Shown here piece after piece: positions 9,690 through 21,026 of a stretch of DNA of 64,000 nucleotides (within the stretch, counting starts at the first letter, position 1; each line of letters begins with the position of its first letter). The notes under the pieces are model-generated. The model made no database searches and was not told the DNA's origin. It saw only the letters and a program-made list of their open reading frames with translations. The stretch comes from Cryptomeria japonica (Eukaryota; Streptophyta; Pinopsida; Cupressales; Cupressaceae): positions 145,922,476 to 145,986,475 of the forward strand of contig NC_081413.1 of the NCBI RefSeq assembly GCF_030272615.1, given 5' to 3'. Both the position numbers and the translations under genes were made by a program.

Positions 9690-11243
9690 CACGTTTTCCC
9701 CATTTCTTTTTTTTTTTTTTTTAAACATTTTAATATATTTCGTGGTTGTAAAATATTATATGATGTTTTTTTTGAATATCAATTATAAATTTATATATAT
9801 ATATATATATATATACGGTGCACAATATCTTATATGAATATGTAATATATATATTTATTTGAATATATATATTTATATATACATATAACATTGCTAAGAT
9901 TAGGCATAACATATATGTCTATATATATTTTTTTCTACAGGCATCCATAGAGTATGTTTTCGGATGCAGAAATATATATATATAGGATTAAGAAGTTTAT
10001 TCTGTAATATATTCTTTTTAACACAGCAGCATGCAGTACGTCTATATATTTTGTAACAGGGATACACAAGTTCAGAATATATCTCTTCTCTTGTTGTTGC
10101 AAGGGTATGCACATCCAAGAATTTATATATATATATATTTATAAGTATATAGGTATATATTTTTCAATATATATACTTATATACCTATAGATATATATAA
10201 TTTAAATGTTAAAATAATAGGGCTGAAAACCCTTATATTGGTTTGAGATTTTAACCCTTAAACATTCTGTTCTAGTCTTCTAACAGCATTAAGAATAGGT
10301 CTTATTTATCTTCTTATTTAGCAGTCATACATCCTACTTTCTACAACAATGTAAAAATACTGGTTCTCTTTTTTTTTTTAACAGTCATAAAATAACAGTA
10401 ATCTAAACTATGCAAGTAAATAATGAAACCTAATGCATTTTTTTTTTCTTTTCTTTAATATTGCAGTAAATAAACAAGTGAATAGACCAGATTTAGATGT
10501 AGTCTACAGCAACACAATAGACATCAAAATATAAATAAAAATTACATTGTTTTCCAGAATGATAAGTTACAATAGCCCATATATAAAAATGGGTGAATAA
10601 TCTAAACAGTCTTCTCTTTCTTAATCTTTACACAGTGAATAAAAGAATACATTTATTTAAACAGAAAAAGAATCAATTTAAGCCCTATATTTACATATAC
10701 ATTTTCCTTTTTTTTTGCTACAAATCATAAGGTTACATTTCCTTTCTTTGCTTTTCTGCATTTAAATAAAAATCTGAGTCTAAAACATCTGCAACCAAAC
10801 AAACTGCAACTCTTAATCTTTTTCCGAAGCCACCTGCATGTAAGATTTAGGACTGTGACCATGGGATGCTCACCTCCTAGCCTAGGCTTACCAGAAGCCA
10901 CCCCCGAGCTAGGAGAATCAAGACCTAGACGAGGTTACAACCAAGCAATACAACACAACAATAGGGCAAATACTCAAACATACACCTTCCCATCCCAAGC
11001 TACACTTTCACCACACTTTGTGATGATCAATCTACGGGTGGAAGTGGACCAAGTACCATTGGGGAGACTGCAGCCAAAATACAACTCAAGCCACCTCATG
11101 GCAACACAAAATACACAACAGATTCATCCCACACACCTTATGCCCCCCAAAGGCTCAAAGCCATATTCTCTCCCCTTATGACCCCCAAATGCATACACAA
11201 GGCTATGCAGCAAGGGTCACAAAGGACACCCTTGAGATCACTC
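9690..11243. other. AT-rich interior of S1
   Basis: No retroelement coding recognised. Homopolymer T runs (9709-9722, 10370-10379, 10439-10447) and TA tracts dominate to about 10.8 kb. From about 10830 the composition becomes more balanced, leading into the TATA region. A 108-codon open frame at 10855-11181 matches no family I know. Confidence 0.5.
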
Positions 11244-11250
11244 TATATAA
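11244..11250 (+). promoter_or_regulatory. TATA box within S1
   Basis: TATATAA in the context CACTCTATATAAGGAGAGCC, about 2.9 kb into the solo LTR. It has a GC-balanced upstream region and a C-rich downstream region, as expected of a U3/R border. It is the best promoter-like signal in S1 and supports plus-strand orientation. Confidence 0.55.
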
Positions 11251-12852
11251 GGAGAGCCTCTCACCCAAGGCTGTCATGCTTCTTCCACCCCAAGATCATC
11301 CTACTCCCCCAAGAGTAGGAGATCTTGGACACTCCCAAAGCAAGAACACATAAACATAAAAATGAAACTTACATTTCTCTTTTTTTTTTCTACAACAATC
11401 TACATATACACAACTCTTTTCACATGCATTTCTTTCAAAAGAAGGAACAACTTAAACAACATAAACAACGAGAATACAACCAACCTTAATCTGCCAATAG
11501 GTATGTTAGACTTAGTTGGAAATGAGCTGCCCAATCCACACAACTTTCTGCAATTCCTTGGCTCCCAAATTCCTCTATTCCTAAATCTGGTTTTTTCCTC
11601 CAAAGTTTTTCCAAAAATCTCCAAGGATGGAGAGTGGGTGATTAGCTCACTAAGCTTCCATTCTTAGCCTAAGAAGGCCTCTCTCACTCCTTCCAACCTC
11701 TTGGATAGAGTGAGGGATCCCCTATTGGATTGGTCTTCCCTAGGTCTTACATCCTCCCTAACCTAGGTACCTAGAGAAGGGAAATGGAAATGGGGAAGAG
11801 GGATTACTATCTCCAAGAAGGTTATCCTACCAAGGATGGCACTCCTATAGATGGAATTCGTCCATCTTGGGAAAACCACTTTTTTGGGTGGTTAAACAAG
11901 TCCTAAGGGAAAGACACATGGCCAATTTTGGCCTTCACCCATAGGTACCCCATGAGGCCTAATAGAAAAGCTCTAAAATTGACTCTAGGAGTTGATTTGA
12001 CCTTCAGAAATTCCACCTGAAGTTAACCTACGGGTCAACTCTGAGTTGACCTTCCTTCTGGCTCTCTAACCTAGATTTCTTGGTTCCTTCAAGGATAATT
12101 AGGAGATATAACAATTAACAAAAAATAAAACTCTCAAAAAGGTGACATGACAAATTGCCAACACAACATACTACATAGGTGTCAAGTGACACTACAAAAT
12201 AATTCCACATCACAATACACACATGGCAATTGTCCCTTAAACAATTAAACAATCCAATAAATACAATTTACACTCATGCAACATTTTACATTTATGAATA
12301 AAATACAGTACATATGGGGTGTTGTCTCTCCAAATAGACAACCCCTGGTTTTACTAACGCACATTGGCCTAGGCTTGATTCTCCATAATATTTCCATGGT
12401 CACATGGATAATTTCTTGCACATCTCAATTAAAGCATTAGTACTTCCCAAATAACCTCATATAATATATAACACATAATTAGAATACAATACATTCATTC
12501 TGCAAAGGCTCGTCATTATAAAATACGATTTATCACAAATCAAAGCAATTTATTATAATCCTCAAAATTTGATCCATCTACAAGATATGCAAACATTTTT
12601 CTAACATTATAACAAATTCTGAAATTCAGATAATAACCTGCATCATCACAATATTACCCTAATCTAGAATCATATAATATTCTATAATCCACAAGGCATA
12701 GAAATGAAGCATCCATACATATCAATGTTACCAAAATCATGGGACCATGTAAAGTTCCCTATCCATAGTGTGTCAAAACTAGCATCTAAAATAGTTCCAA
12801 AATAAAAATAGCTGAAGAGATAGGATGGATCGGGGTAGGGCCTCACATCTTC

Positions 12853-13792
12853 TTTACAGCAACAAATTGCCTCTATGAATCAATCTAAGTTTAGTGTGCC
12901 CACATTTGATGTTGCGAGCCCACTTTCTCTTGACATTGTTCGAGCTATCCCCCCTAAACATGTTGAAATTCCACATTTGGAGCTTTATAATGGTAAGGGT
13001 GATCCTCTAACACATGTTAAGACCTTTCAAACAATATGTACTGATTTTGCTTATGACCAAAGGTTGCTTGCAAAACTGTTTACTAGAACATTAAGAGATA
13101 AAGCCCTACAATGGTATTGCTCGTTGCCTTCTTATTCTATTACTTCTTTTGAACAACTTGCAAATGCTTTTATTCAACAATTTCAAAACAATATAAGTCC
13201 TAAAGTTACTTTGATTGATTTAATGCATTGTAAACAAGGTGTTAAAGAAAAAGTGACTGATTTCATTGGTAGATATAAGCATTTGTATGCTCAAATTTCT
13301 TTTCCAGTACCTGACAATGATATTCAAAGAATCTTTATTTCTAATTTACAAAAAGACATTAGAGAAAAACTTTTGTTTTCTGAGTTTACTTCTTTCCAAC
13401 AGTTGTGCGCAACTCTTCACAATTATCAACTGACTGTGAGTCAAATGGAACAAGCAAATCCTATGGCTCCGAGTGATAAGGGTGATAGTAGTCAACAACC
13501 ATTTGGGAGGTTTAAACCAAACAGAGAGTCCATTAAATTCAATGAAAACATCATCAACAACAATGTGAATGTGGCATCAGGTGTGCCTCCTATTTCTAAG
13601 TTTTTCAAGAAAGAAAGAAAGTTCACTCCTTTGAATGAATCATTGCATAGTATTATGAATAAGTTATTGGAACAAAATGTGCTTACTCTTCCTCCTATAA
13701 GGCAAATAGATCCTGCAAAGATTAATTCACCTTATTTTGATAACAAATCTTTTTGTAAATTTCATCATCATCTTGGGCATGTTTTGCTTTAA
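12853..13792 (+). pseudogene. gag: E1 gag core and partial zinc knuckle
   Basis: Continues the gag frame after S1. The retrotransposon gag fold is clear: VEIPHLELYNGKGDPLTHVK, then ALQWYCSLP and an ITSFEQLANAFIQQF helix. A linker reading FTPLNESLHSIMNKLLEQN precedes the Cys/His motif. The knuckle reads CKFHHHLGH and then jumps: the next in-register words (CFALKGRIQDLID) are in another frame from 13780. A small deletion has thus removed the bases between GH and the last Cys and shifted the frame, producing the stop at 13790-13792. Apart from that this is the least damaged gag in the window. Confidence 0.82.
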
Positions 13793-15450
13793 AAGGTAGA
13801 ATACAAGATTTGATTGATAATAATACTATTTCTGTTTCTGGTGTGAATGATAAAGGCAACACATCTGTAGCTCCTCGTAACCAAAATCTTTAGATTTTTA
13901 CTGATCCATTACCTTCTCATACCTCTAATGCGATTGATACTAATGATTCCTCTGTCTCACTTGATGATCTTGTGTCCATGACTCCAAATGTGATTAACTT
14001 TGTAGAGCAGCAGAAAATCCCTAAAGAACTTTCTATCACATTTGATTCTAGTGAAACTATCAGGGCACCTGATGGTCCTTTATATATAGTTGCAAAAGTC
14101 AAGAATACACCTTGTCGTGGAGTGCTTATTGATCCTTCTTGTATGGTTAATATCATTACTGAAGAATTTCTTTTCACTTTGCAATTGAATCAAGTGATCT
14201 ATGATGAAACAAATGTGGTTGTGAAACTATTTGAGGCATTTTCTTCTCCTGCAATTGGTTCTATTACATTACCTATTGAGGTCCATAACAAATCCCTTGA
14301 TGTGGACTTTGCTATTATTCCATCATCCGAACAATTTCGTGTGAAGCTAGGCTATTCTTGGTTATCTTCCATGAAAGCTATTGCTTCTCCTATTCATAAG
14401 TGTTTGAAATTTCCCCATAATGGTGAAGTTGTTACTGTCAATCATAGTCTCTTTAAACCAGCTGAAAGAACTTCTAGCGTTCCTATTGATTACATTTGGC
14501 CTGAACAATTCCAATCTCTTCCTCTGCGAAGTGATCATCTTTTTAAATGTTATCAAAAGTGGAAGAAAGATATGATCCTATCTCTAAGTGAACCTAGAAC
14601 ACCCAAACTTGACATTCCTATCATTCTTGAGAAGGAAGTTCTTCCTTTGAAAGATAAAACTAATGTCTTTCCTCAAGAAGATTCCCAACCCATCCCTATG
14701 GATGTGACTATGCCTATATCTAATAAACTTCCTAAAAGTAGACCTATACCTCCTCGTCATGATGGACTTGGTCTCCTTCCTAAACCAAATATTCCTCCTT
14801 TATATGGAGCAGTTCCTCCTCCCTCCTCTTATGGAGAGAAGAGACCTTCCTCTTCTCCTATTGTTCAACCTAAGAGACCACAACCTAAACACCCAAGTGA
14901 TAAGGATGAGAACATTCCTCCTCCTCAATCTTCTCAACTTCCTACTAAGACTAGACAAAATCGTTCTGCACGTGAACGCTGACAAAAGCGTCGTCTTAGA
15001 GCTCAGGTAGCTACTTCTCAAACTTTGCAATCCCAAAAAACACCTTCAGCCAGTATTATTCCATTTTCTCCTCAGTCGACGATTGAGCCGAAATCTCCTA
15101 AACATAAGATGCATGATGGTCTTGATCCTATGCGAGTTAAAGATCCTATTTTTATAAATCTTGATGATGATATAGATGAAATTATTATTCATGATGAAAA
15201 TGTTACTCCTATTCATTCTGATAGTGAGTATGAATATGTTGATGTTGGTAACCATCTATCTAATGAATTTTCTAAAGCACTTATCCTAGCTCCTAGACAA
15301 GAACACCGTGGCTTGGGGTATGAACATAGCCCTTGTTTGGATAGTGTGATAGCTCCATCTGCTGTGTTGGATGTTCCTCCTCTAGCGTGTTTCCTACCTT
15401 CCCGAAATATTGATCAACAAGATCAGGGGGTAGATGACGTGCTAGATTAG
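13780..15450 (+). pseudogene. E1 protease-like region with long Pro-rich and acidic tail
   Basis: One frame continues from the gag knuckle (CFALKGRIQDLIDNNT) with stops only at 13891-13893 (TAG) and 14980-14982 (TGA). The part from 13972 has the layout of a gypsy retropepsin: GPLYIVAKVKNTPCRGVLID, IGSITLPIEVHNK and FAIIPSSEQFRVKLGYSWL. The catalytic Asp is kept in LIDPSCMVNII, but the usual D-S/T-G triad is not seen. Beyond about residue 220 it becomes Pro-rich (IPPLYGAVPPPSSYGEKRP), then Ser/Lys-rich and acidic (NLDDDIDEIIIHDEN), ending at 15448. No reverse transcriptase follows. Confidence 0.72.
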
Positions 15451-16192
15451 TTCATTACCATAGCAGACTCTCTCCTCCTCTCTTTTGTTACTTCTTCTAC
15501 GTGTTACTCTCATTCTTCTATTTGTTGTCCTTAGTGTTGTCTACTTGAGGATGATGCAAAACATTGAGATCTCTTTTGGTCTCTCTCATGTTGACTCAAA
15601 AGACACATGTGTTCCCTTCTTCTAGGTGACCTTCCTTGATTGGGGAATGAAGAACAATTATGCATACATACATATGATATACATGAATTATCATACAGCA
15701 TACTGACCCCGAGGAAAGCAAAGTCACCTTGTGCTTTGTGTTTTGTGTCTATTATCCTTGGGCTTATCTCACACTTGGGGGCTAAATCCTTGTGATAACG
15801 TGCTCCTTTCTCATTTCTTATATCTATCACTACCTTAAAGCAATCACCCCTGGTGAGGCATGTGCGATCGCTTTAACGTAGGGGGGCATACATCCCGTTC
15901 ATATCTTTTCAAGATACTTAAAAATTTCTTGACAAATTTAGCTTTGCCTTGAAATTTTTTTTGATATCTTTCTTGCATGACTCATAGTGAGGGAACCTTA
16001 CTACTGACAGTCATGGTTCTCCCTCATGATCTTCCCTTTGACTTTGTCAATCGAAGTCGTAAGATCCTTAGTCCACTGGGGGCTTCGTGTATCTTGCCTC
16101 CTTGACGTGGTGAAAGTTTTTCAATGTTGTTTCCTTGTACTTTACCGGAAGTATGAGCAAACGCTTATACTCCCGCTAAAGTGGGGGCTAAA
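15451..16192 (+). other. E1 3' untranslated region with repeated polypurine tracts
   Basis: No coding frame. Several GGGGGCT-like purine runs occur: about 15776 (TTGGGGGCTAAA), 15881, 16079 and finally AAAGTGGGGGCTAAA at 16179-16192, directly against the 3' LTR. The last is the probable plus-strand primer; the earlier ones may be spare or decayed tracts. Confidence 0.7.
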
Positions 16193-17461
16193 TGTAGCAT
16201 CCTAAAATTGTGACACTTGCAATTTCGACTGCATTTGGGTCTTCACGATGGCGATGCAACACGGAACTTGAATGGAGACCCCGAAACTTGTTCATGACAC
16301 CAAAAACTGCATTTTTCAGCACTCTGGCCTGATCCTCCTTGCACCCCGTTGTCCCTAGAGGTGGGACCATGGCGTCCAGTGCCCTGGTCCTTCAGGACTA
16401 GGGCGCCAAGTGCCCTAGTCCCCCAGGACCATGGTGCCCAGCGCCCTAGTCCCTGGCCCTATTTTGGGCCCGGTCTCTTATGGGGCTTCGGGTCTTTAAG
16501 TTTGCAAATTGGAAAATAATGTTTCCTGGTCAGCCTAAGGTCGGGAAAATCAGTCTATTAGCCCTAATTGACAAGTATATAAACCACATTTCCTCTCCCA
16601 TTTGAGGAGGTCGAAAAAAGGAAGACATATGCAAGCAAAATGCGAAAGTGATATTCAAACATTCAAACATTCAAGCATTTAAGCATTCCTTCAAGCAATT
16701 GAGCATTCTAAGTCTCCATTCAAGGCTAAGTGTTGCATTCAAGACAAGGATTCAACCATTGAAGAGGAGATCACATAAAACATACAACATACTACATACA
16801 TTACACCTTCGCATGTAAGAATACAAACATTCTTACAACAAGGTATCAGTACTTGTTTACATTACAAACATTTACATTTACAGCATTCTCATTTCTTGGT
16901 TAATTCCAAAACCAGGGTTTGACCTAAAGGCAAACCCCTCATCCCTAACCCCCCATTTGTCCTCTCTTTTCTATGGGTAGGTTGCAGGTACGCAAATGTA
17001 ATTGGAGATCTGGAATCCTTTTGCTGAGACGAACAGATCCCCCTTCGTTTCGCAGATTTTTTGAAGGACCGTGTGCACGTCGGGTGCCATCGTCCCGTCA
17101 ACTTTCGCTCAAATTTTTAGAACAGCACCGTCTCGACATTTTACTGCTAATTCCAGGTCCGCAGCTTCATCCCATATCCCTATCTTTGTTTATAAGCGAA
17201 TCTTTCCTACTTTACATGCATTCCTAGTTCAATCTTTCTATCAACATTCTTTACAAAAGAGGGTATCCTTGATGTCTTAACCCTTGAAACTCATTTAGAA
17301 TCCAATCTTGCATTGCGTGGGATTGGATCTTGTGGGTTTCAACCCCTCTTTTGAATGTAAAGTCTCTCCTAAGTGAAAACCAATACCCTAGTGACTCTCC
17401 CTTCTCTCTCCTTGGAGTTGGGGAGGGGAGAACAACTAGGGTTCGATTTTTCCACTTTACA
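16193..17461 (+). repeat. E1 3' LTR (1269 bp)
   Basis: Starts TGTAGCATCC and ends CTTTACA, followed by the CCATG duplication at 17462-17466. It repeats all landmarks of the 5' LTR: the 31-bp array at 16364-16456, the TATA box at 16576-16583 and the GGACCGTGTGCAC word at 17065-17098. Confidence 0.93.
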
Positions 17462-17466
17462 CCATG

Positions 17467-17990
17467 GTAGGGAATTAAGCACAAGGCACTCACATTGCAT
17501 TCATAGAATAGGACATTCCTAGTGATAGATTGCTCCATAATGACCCGCTACATCTATAAGCTTACATACATGAGAGAAGAAGCAGAAGAGTACTCATAGA
17601 CTGAGGAGTCGGTCTCAAAATTTGTACTTGAAAGCTGGTTAAGGGATTGGGATATTTTGAGCTTCATATTGATTCATCAAAGAGAATAAATATTAAAGCA
17701 TATGATGATGAAGAACATCCCTCAAAAGGTATAGTAATGCTACCTGTACAAATAGGACCTATAACAACAGAGGTTGCTTTTCAGGTTTTGGACAGAGAAC
17801 TGGGATGTAACATGTTATTGGGCTGCCCATGGATTCACATCATGCAAGAAGTACCATCAATATTTCATCAGTGTGTCAAATTCCTGTATAACAGCATTGA
17901 AATCACCATCAAAGGTTATGCAAATCCATTCCAACACTGTAATTACTTGAAAGAAAGTGTAGATAATGAGGTACTAATTAATTGTTCACA
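17467..17990 (+). pseudogene. pol: TAT1 protease region
   Basis: Retropepsin-type aspartic protease region that would cleave the gag-pol polyprotein. It resumes exactly where 5068 stopped. The recognisable part is 17647-18000: LHIDSSKRINIKAYDDEE, GIVMLPVQIGPITTEVAFQVLD, then CNMLLGCPWIH, which is the beta-strand and flap region typical of plant gypsy proteases (LLGRPWIH). The catalytic Asp region just upstream is eroded by stops. The frame is cut at 17990 by copia element CP1. Confidence 0.78.
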
Positions 17991-19041
17991 TTTTGGATAA
18001 GTTGATATGGTTTTGTCATTGATGTCAACACCTGTCATTTGTCAACACTTATCAGCACTTGGAGATTTTGGCTATGTTCACTGGCAAGTCAGAGACTTAT
18101 GCACAGTCACCGGTATTTTGTTCACTGATAGATTATATTGTTCACCGGCACTTGGAATTACTTGGAGACTACTTGGTTATGTCAAAGACATTATTTGATC
18201 ACTTGGTTTTGGCAATTTGGTTATTTTTTTATTCATGTTTACGTATTTGTTGTTACCGGCAAATAGGTCCAAGATATGCACCAACATGCATATCTATTCC
18301 AAATTAGCATGACGCGTTATGGAGATGATTTATTATTATTATTATAAATGCATTGAGCTGACATCATGCATCGGATATTGATTTATTTGTAATTGATTTT
18401 ATTTTAATATCTTTTAGTGGTCCAACCTATTCAATTGGTCTTAGGTTATAGTATAAATGTAAGATCTCATTTGTGAGACAAATGTGTGAATGTGAAGAGG
18501 ATTGCAATAAGGTATATGCAAAAATAAGACGAGCTATACACGTAGACATCATTTGAAGGTTGAAGGAAGGATTTTGTGAACGAAATCAGAACTAAACCAG
18601 TACTGAATCTAGCATATGAAGATGTTATTTTGTGTAGTATATTATCATTGGATTTAACCATCCAATTGTAGTCAGTGTCACTCTCATTTTGTGATTGAGC
18701 AATGAGCTCTAGGCAGTTGGCCTTTCTGCATGTGCAGAATCCATATTGTACACACATACTATCTGTAGTAGTATCATTTGATTGTGGGTAAGGCTTCCCA
18801 CTGTGCTTTTTCCTCTTATAGGGTTTCCAAGTACAAAATTTGTGTTATGTTTTGTGGATGTTATTGTCTTTTTGTTTCATGCATTAATCTTTACTGGTAC
18901 TGCAATTAATTGTTAAGACTGTCTATCGGTATAAAGTTTAGTTTATCAGTATTAAGCATTAAGTTTTGGTTAAGTTAATTTTGGTTGAATTTATTATACA
19001 AGTGATTCATCCCCCCTCTTAGTTGTCTTCAGGACCTAACA
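17991..19041 (+). repeat. CP1 5' LTR (1051 bp)
   Basis: Starts with a mutated TTTTGGATAAG (family consensus TGTTGGTATTTTGG) and ends GGACCTAACA just before the primer site. A TATA-like box TATAAAT is at 18452-18458. The same LTR family recurs at 19909, 25552, 26497 and 48562. Confidence 0.85.
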
Positions 19042-19043
19042 AT

Positions 19044-19055
19044 TGGTATCAGAGC
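19044..19055 (+). other. CP1 primer-binding site (tRNA-iMet type)
   Basis: TGGTATCAGAGC, the 12-base complement of the initiator tRNA-Met 3' end used by most plant copia elements, two bases after the LTR. An identical site follows the CP2 LTR at 20973-20984. Confidence 0.93.
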
Positions 19056-19098
19056 CTAGTTCTCTTTTTATAGAAGTTTAACAGCTTGAGGAGATCCA

Positions 19099-19908
19099 AT
19101 GTCTTCTAACTATTTCAGGAAGGACAGTCTGAAACTTGATGGAACTAACTATGGCATATGGAAGATTAGGATGGAGAGACATTTGAATTGGACTGGAAAG
19201 GACATATGGGATGTTACAAAAAATGTCTATGCTGGTCCTACTCAAGGTCAACCTATTCCACCTAACTTGGCTAAAGATGAGGAAAATGATTGCAAAGCAA
19301 GAGAAGCACTTTTGAGCGCATTGTCAGATCAGCAAGTCATGGGATTGTCAGACAAATGTACTACTAAAGCTATTTTGGACAAACTTGAAACATTGAATGA
19401 AGGAGAGTCCACAATCAAAATTACAAAACTTGAATACTTATGGGTCAGATATGAAAGTCTAAAAATGGAAGAAGAAGAAAGAATTTCTACTTTTATGGAA
19501 AGAGTAAATGAAATTTTTTTGGGTATACAATGTTGTGGAGGAACCTTAAGTAAAGATGAGATTGTTTCTAAAGTTTTAAGAGCTTTTCCACTAGCATATA
19601 AAATGAAAGTTACTTCTATAAATGAATTGAGAACAATGCCTAATGTATCAGTATTTAGAGACACTTTGGTTGGAAAACTTTCAGCTTTTGAGCTTGAGGA
19701 ATTTGGTCCTGTTACTACTATCAAGATAGATCTAGCTTTCAAGGCATCATCATCATCTGATAAATCTGATTGGAAATCCTTCTATGCAAGAAAACTTGAA
19801 GAAAGCAAGAGAGAAAATGAAGAACTTGAAGCACTATTTGCTAGGAAAATGCCTAAAGGTCCAATTGGAAGTAAGTATGAAGGTAAAGCACCCTTTAAAT
19901 GTTTTAAC
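19099..19908 (+). pseudogene. gag: CP1 gag, interrupted by CP2
   Basis: Opens at ATG 19099 with the copia gag N-terminus (KLDGTNYGIWKIRMERHL, the substrate-like LDGxNYxxW motif). It stays open for about 270 codons through the helical UBN2-type domain to KAPFKCFN, the start of the CCHC knuckle. There the nested CP2 LTR begins and the frame runs on into LTR sequence to 20046. Up to the interruption it has no stop, so CP1 gag was intact when CP2 inserted. Confidence 0.85.
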
Positions 19909-20970
19909 TATTGGTATTTTGGTATGGTTTTGTCATTGATTTCAACACCTACTAAAACACTAGCACTTTGGAGATCCAGAATCATTCACTGGAAAGCAAG
20001 CAACTATTGCATAGTTATTGGTATATGGTTCACCGGTAGGATATAATGATCATCGACACTCGAAATTATGTGAAAGACACTTGGTAATGTCGAAGACATC
20101 TTTTGGACATCTTGTCTTGGAGTTTTGTTCATTGGTATATTCATATTTGCATATTTGCTTTTACCAGCAAATAGGTCCAGGTTTACCTAGGGTTACACCG
20201 ATAGGTTTATCTTTTCCAGATCAGCATGGCATGCTAAGGAAATGATTAATTATTGTTGTAAATGCATTAAGCCGACATGTTGAATCAGTTATTGCATCGG
20301 ACATTATATTGTTTGTAAAATGTTTTTTTTTTGTAATATCTTGTAGAGCCGACCTACTATAATTAGTCTTAGGTTATGGTATAAATGTAAGATCTTAATT
20401 GTAAGATCGAACGTGGGAATGCGAAAAAGAATTGTGTGAAGGTATATGTGAGATTAAGTAGAGCTATACATGAAGACATCATTTGAAGGTGAAATTAGGT
20501 TTTTGTGAAAGCATATTAGCATTACACTGGTACTGAATCCAACATATGAAGATGCTATTTTGTGCAGTACATTCTTATTGGATTTAACCATCCAACTATA
20601 GTCAGTGTGACTCCCATTTTGTGATTGAGCAGTGAGCTCTAGGCTATTGGCCTTTCTGAATGTGCAAACCCCATTTATGTACACTTACTATCTGCAGTAG
20701 TATCATATGATTGTGGGTATGGTTTCCCATCATGGTTTTTCCCCTTACAGGGTTTCCACATACAAATATTGGTGTCATGTGTTGTGGATTACTTTGTGTT
20801 TATGTTTCATGCATTAATCTTTATTGGTATAGCTAATAACTGTTAACACTGTCTACCGGCATACTTAACTGGTTTATTGGTATTAAGCATTAAGGTGGTT
20901 AAGTTGTTTTTAGTTTCAATTAGTTGACAATAGATTCACCCCCCCCCTCAGTTGTCTCTAGGACCTAACA
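19909..20970 (+). repeat. CP2 5' LTR (1062 bp)
   Basis: Starts TATTGGTATTTTGG (first dinucleotide mutated from TG), ends GGACCTAACA, with TATAAAT at 20380-20386. It closely matches 25552-26207. Confidence 0.87.
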
Positions 20971-21026
20971 ATTGGTATCAGAGCTAAGTCCTCTTTTGCA
21001 GAAGTTTAACAACTTGAGGAGATCCA

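Larger units (their letters stand above)
8360..12847. mobile_element. S1: 4.49-kb solo LTR inserted in the E1 gag
   Basis: Begins TGTCGTGCCC, ends GCCTCACA and is flanked by the direct repeat TCTTC at 8355-8359 and 12848-12852. Excision restores the E1 gag frame exactly. It contains no retroelement protein domain and no internal pair of LTRs, so a solo LTR left by LTR-LTR recombination is the best fit. It would be a very long LTR. A plus-strand TATA box at 11244-11250 suggests plus orientation. It holds long (TA)n tracts, two telomere-like inverted repeats and a six-hairpin GC-rich array. A non-coding non-autonomous element is the alternative. Confidence 0.8.
5069..17461 (+). mobile_element. 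E1: non-autonomous gypsy element (gag-protease only)
   Basis: A 12.4-kb element bounded by TG...CA LTRs (5069-6338 and 16193-17461) and a perfect CCATG duplication. Internal coding, after removing the solo LTR S1, is one gag-protease-like reading frame on the plus strand. No reverse transcriptase, RNase H or integrase is recognisable anywhere between the LTRs. It would therefore need pol supplied in trans. Its gag core is of the same general Tat-like type as TAT1 (GKGDP...H, then ALQWYCSLP against ALEWFSHLP), so a Tat-lineage partner is the natural guess. In the first 95 LTR bases only about three differences separate the two copies, so it is much younger than its TAT1 host. Confidence 0.88.

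Noticed and set aside
10855-11181. 108-codon open frame in S1
   Set aside because: No similarity to gag, pol or any plant protein I recognise; it lies in an LTR just upstream of a TATA box.
19044-20984. tRNA-Met gene fragments
   Set aside because: TGGTATCAGAGC is the complement of a tRNA 3' end and lies right after an LTR: primer-binding sites, not genes.
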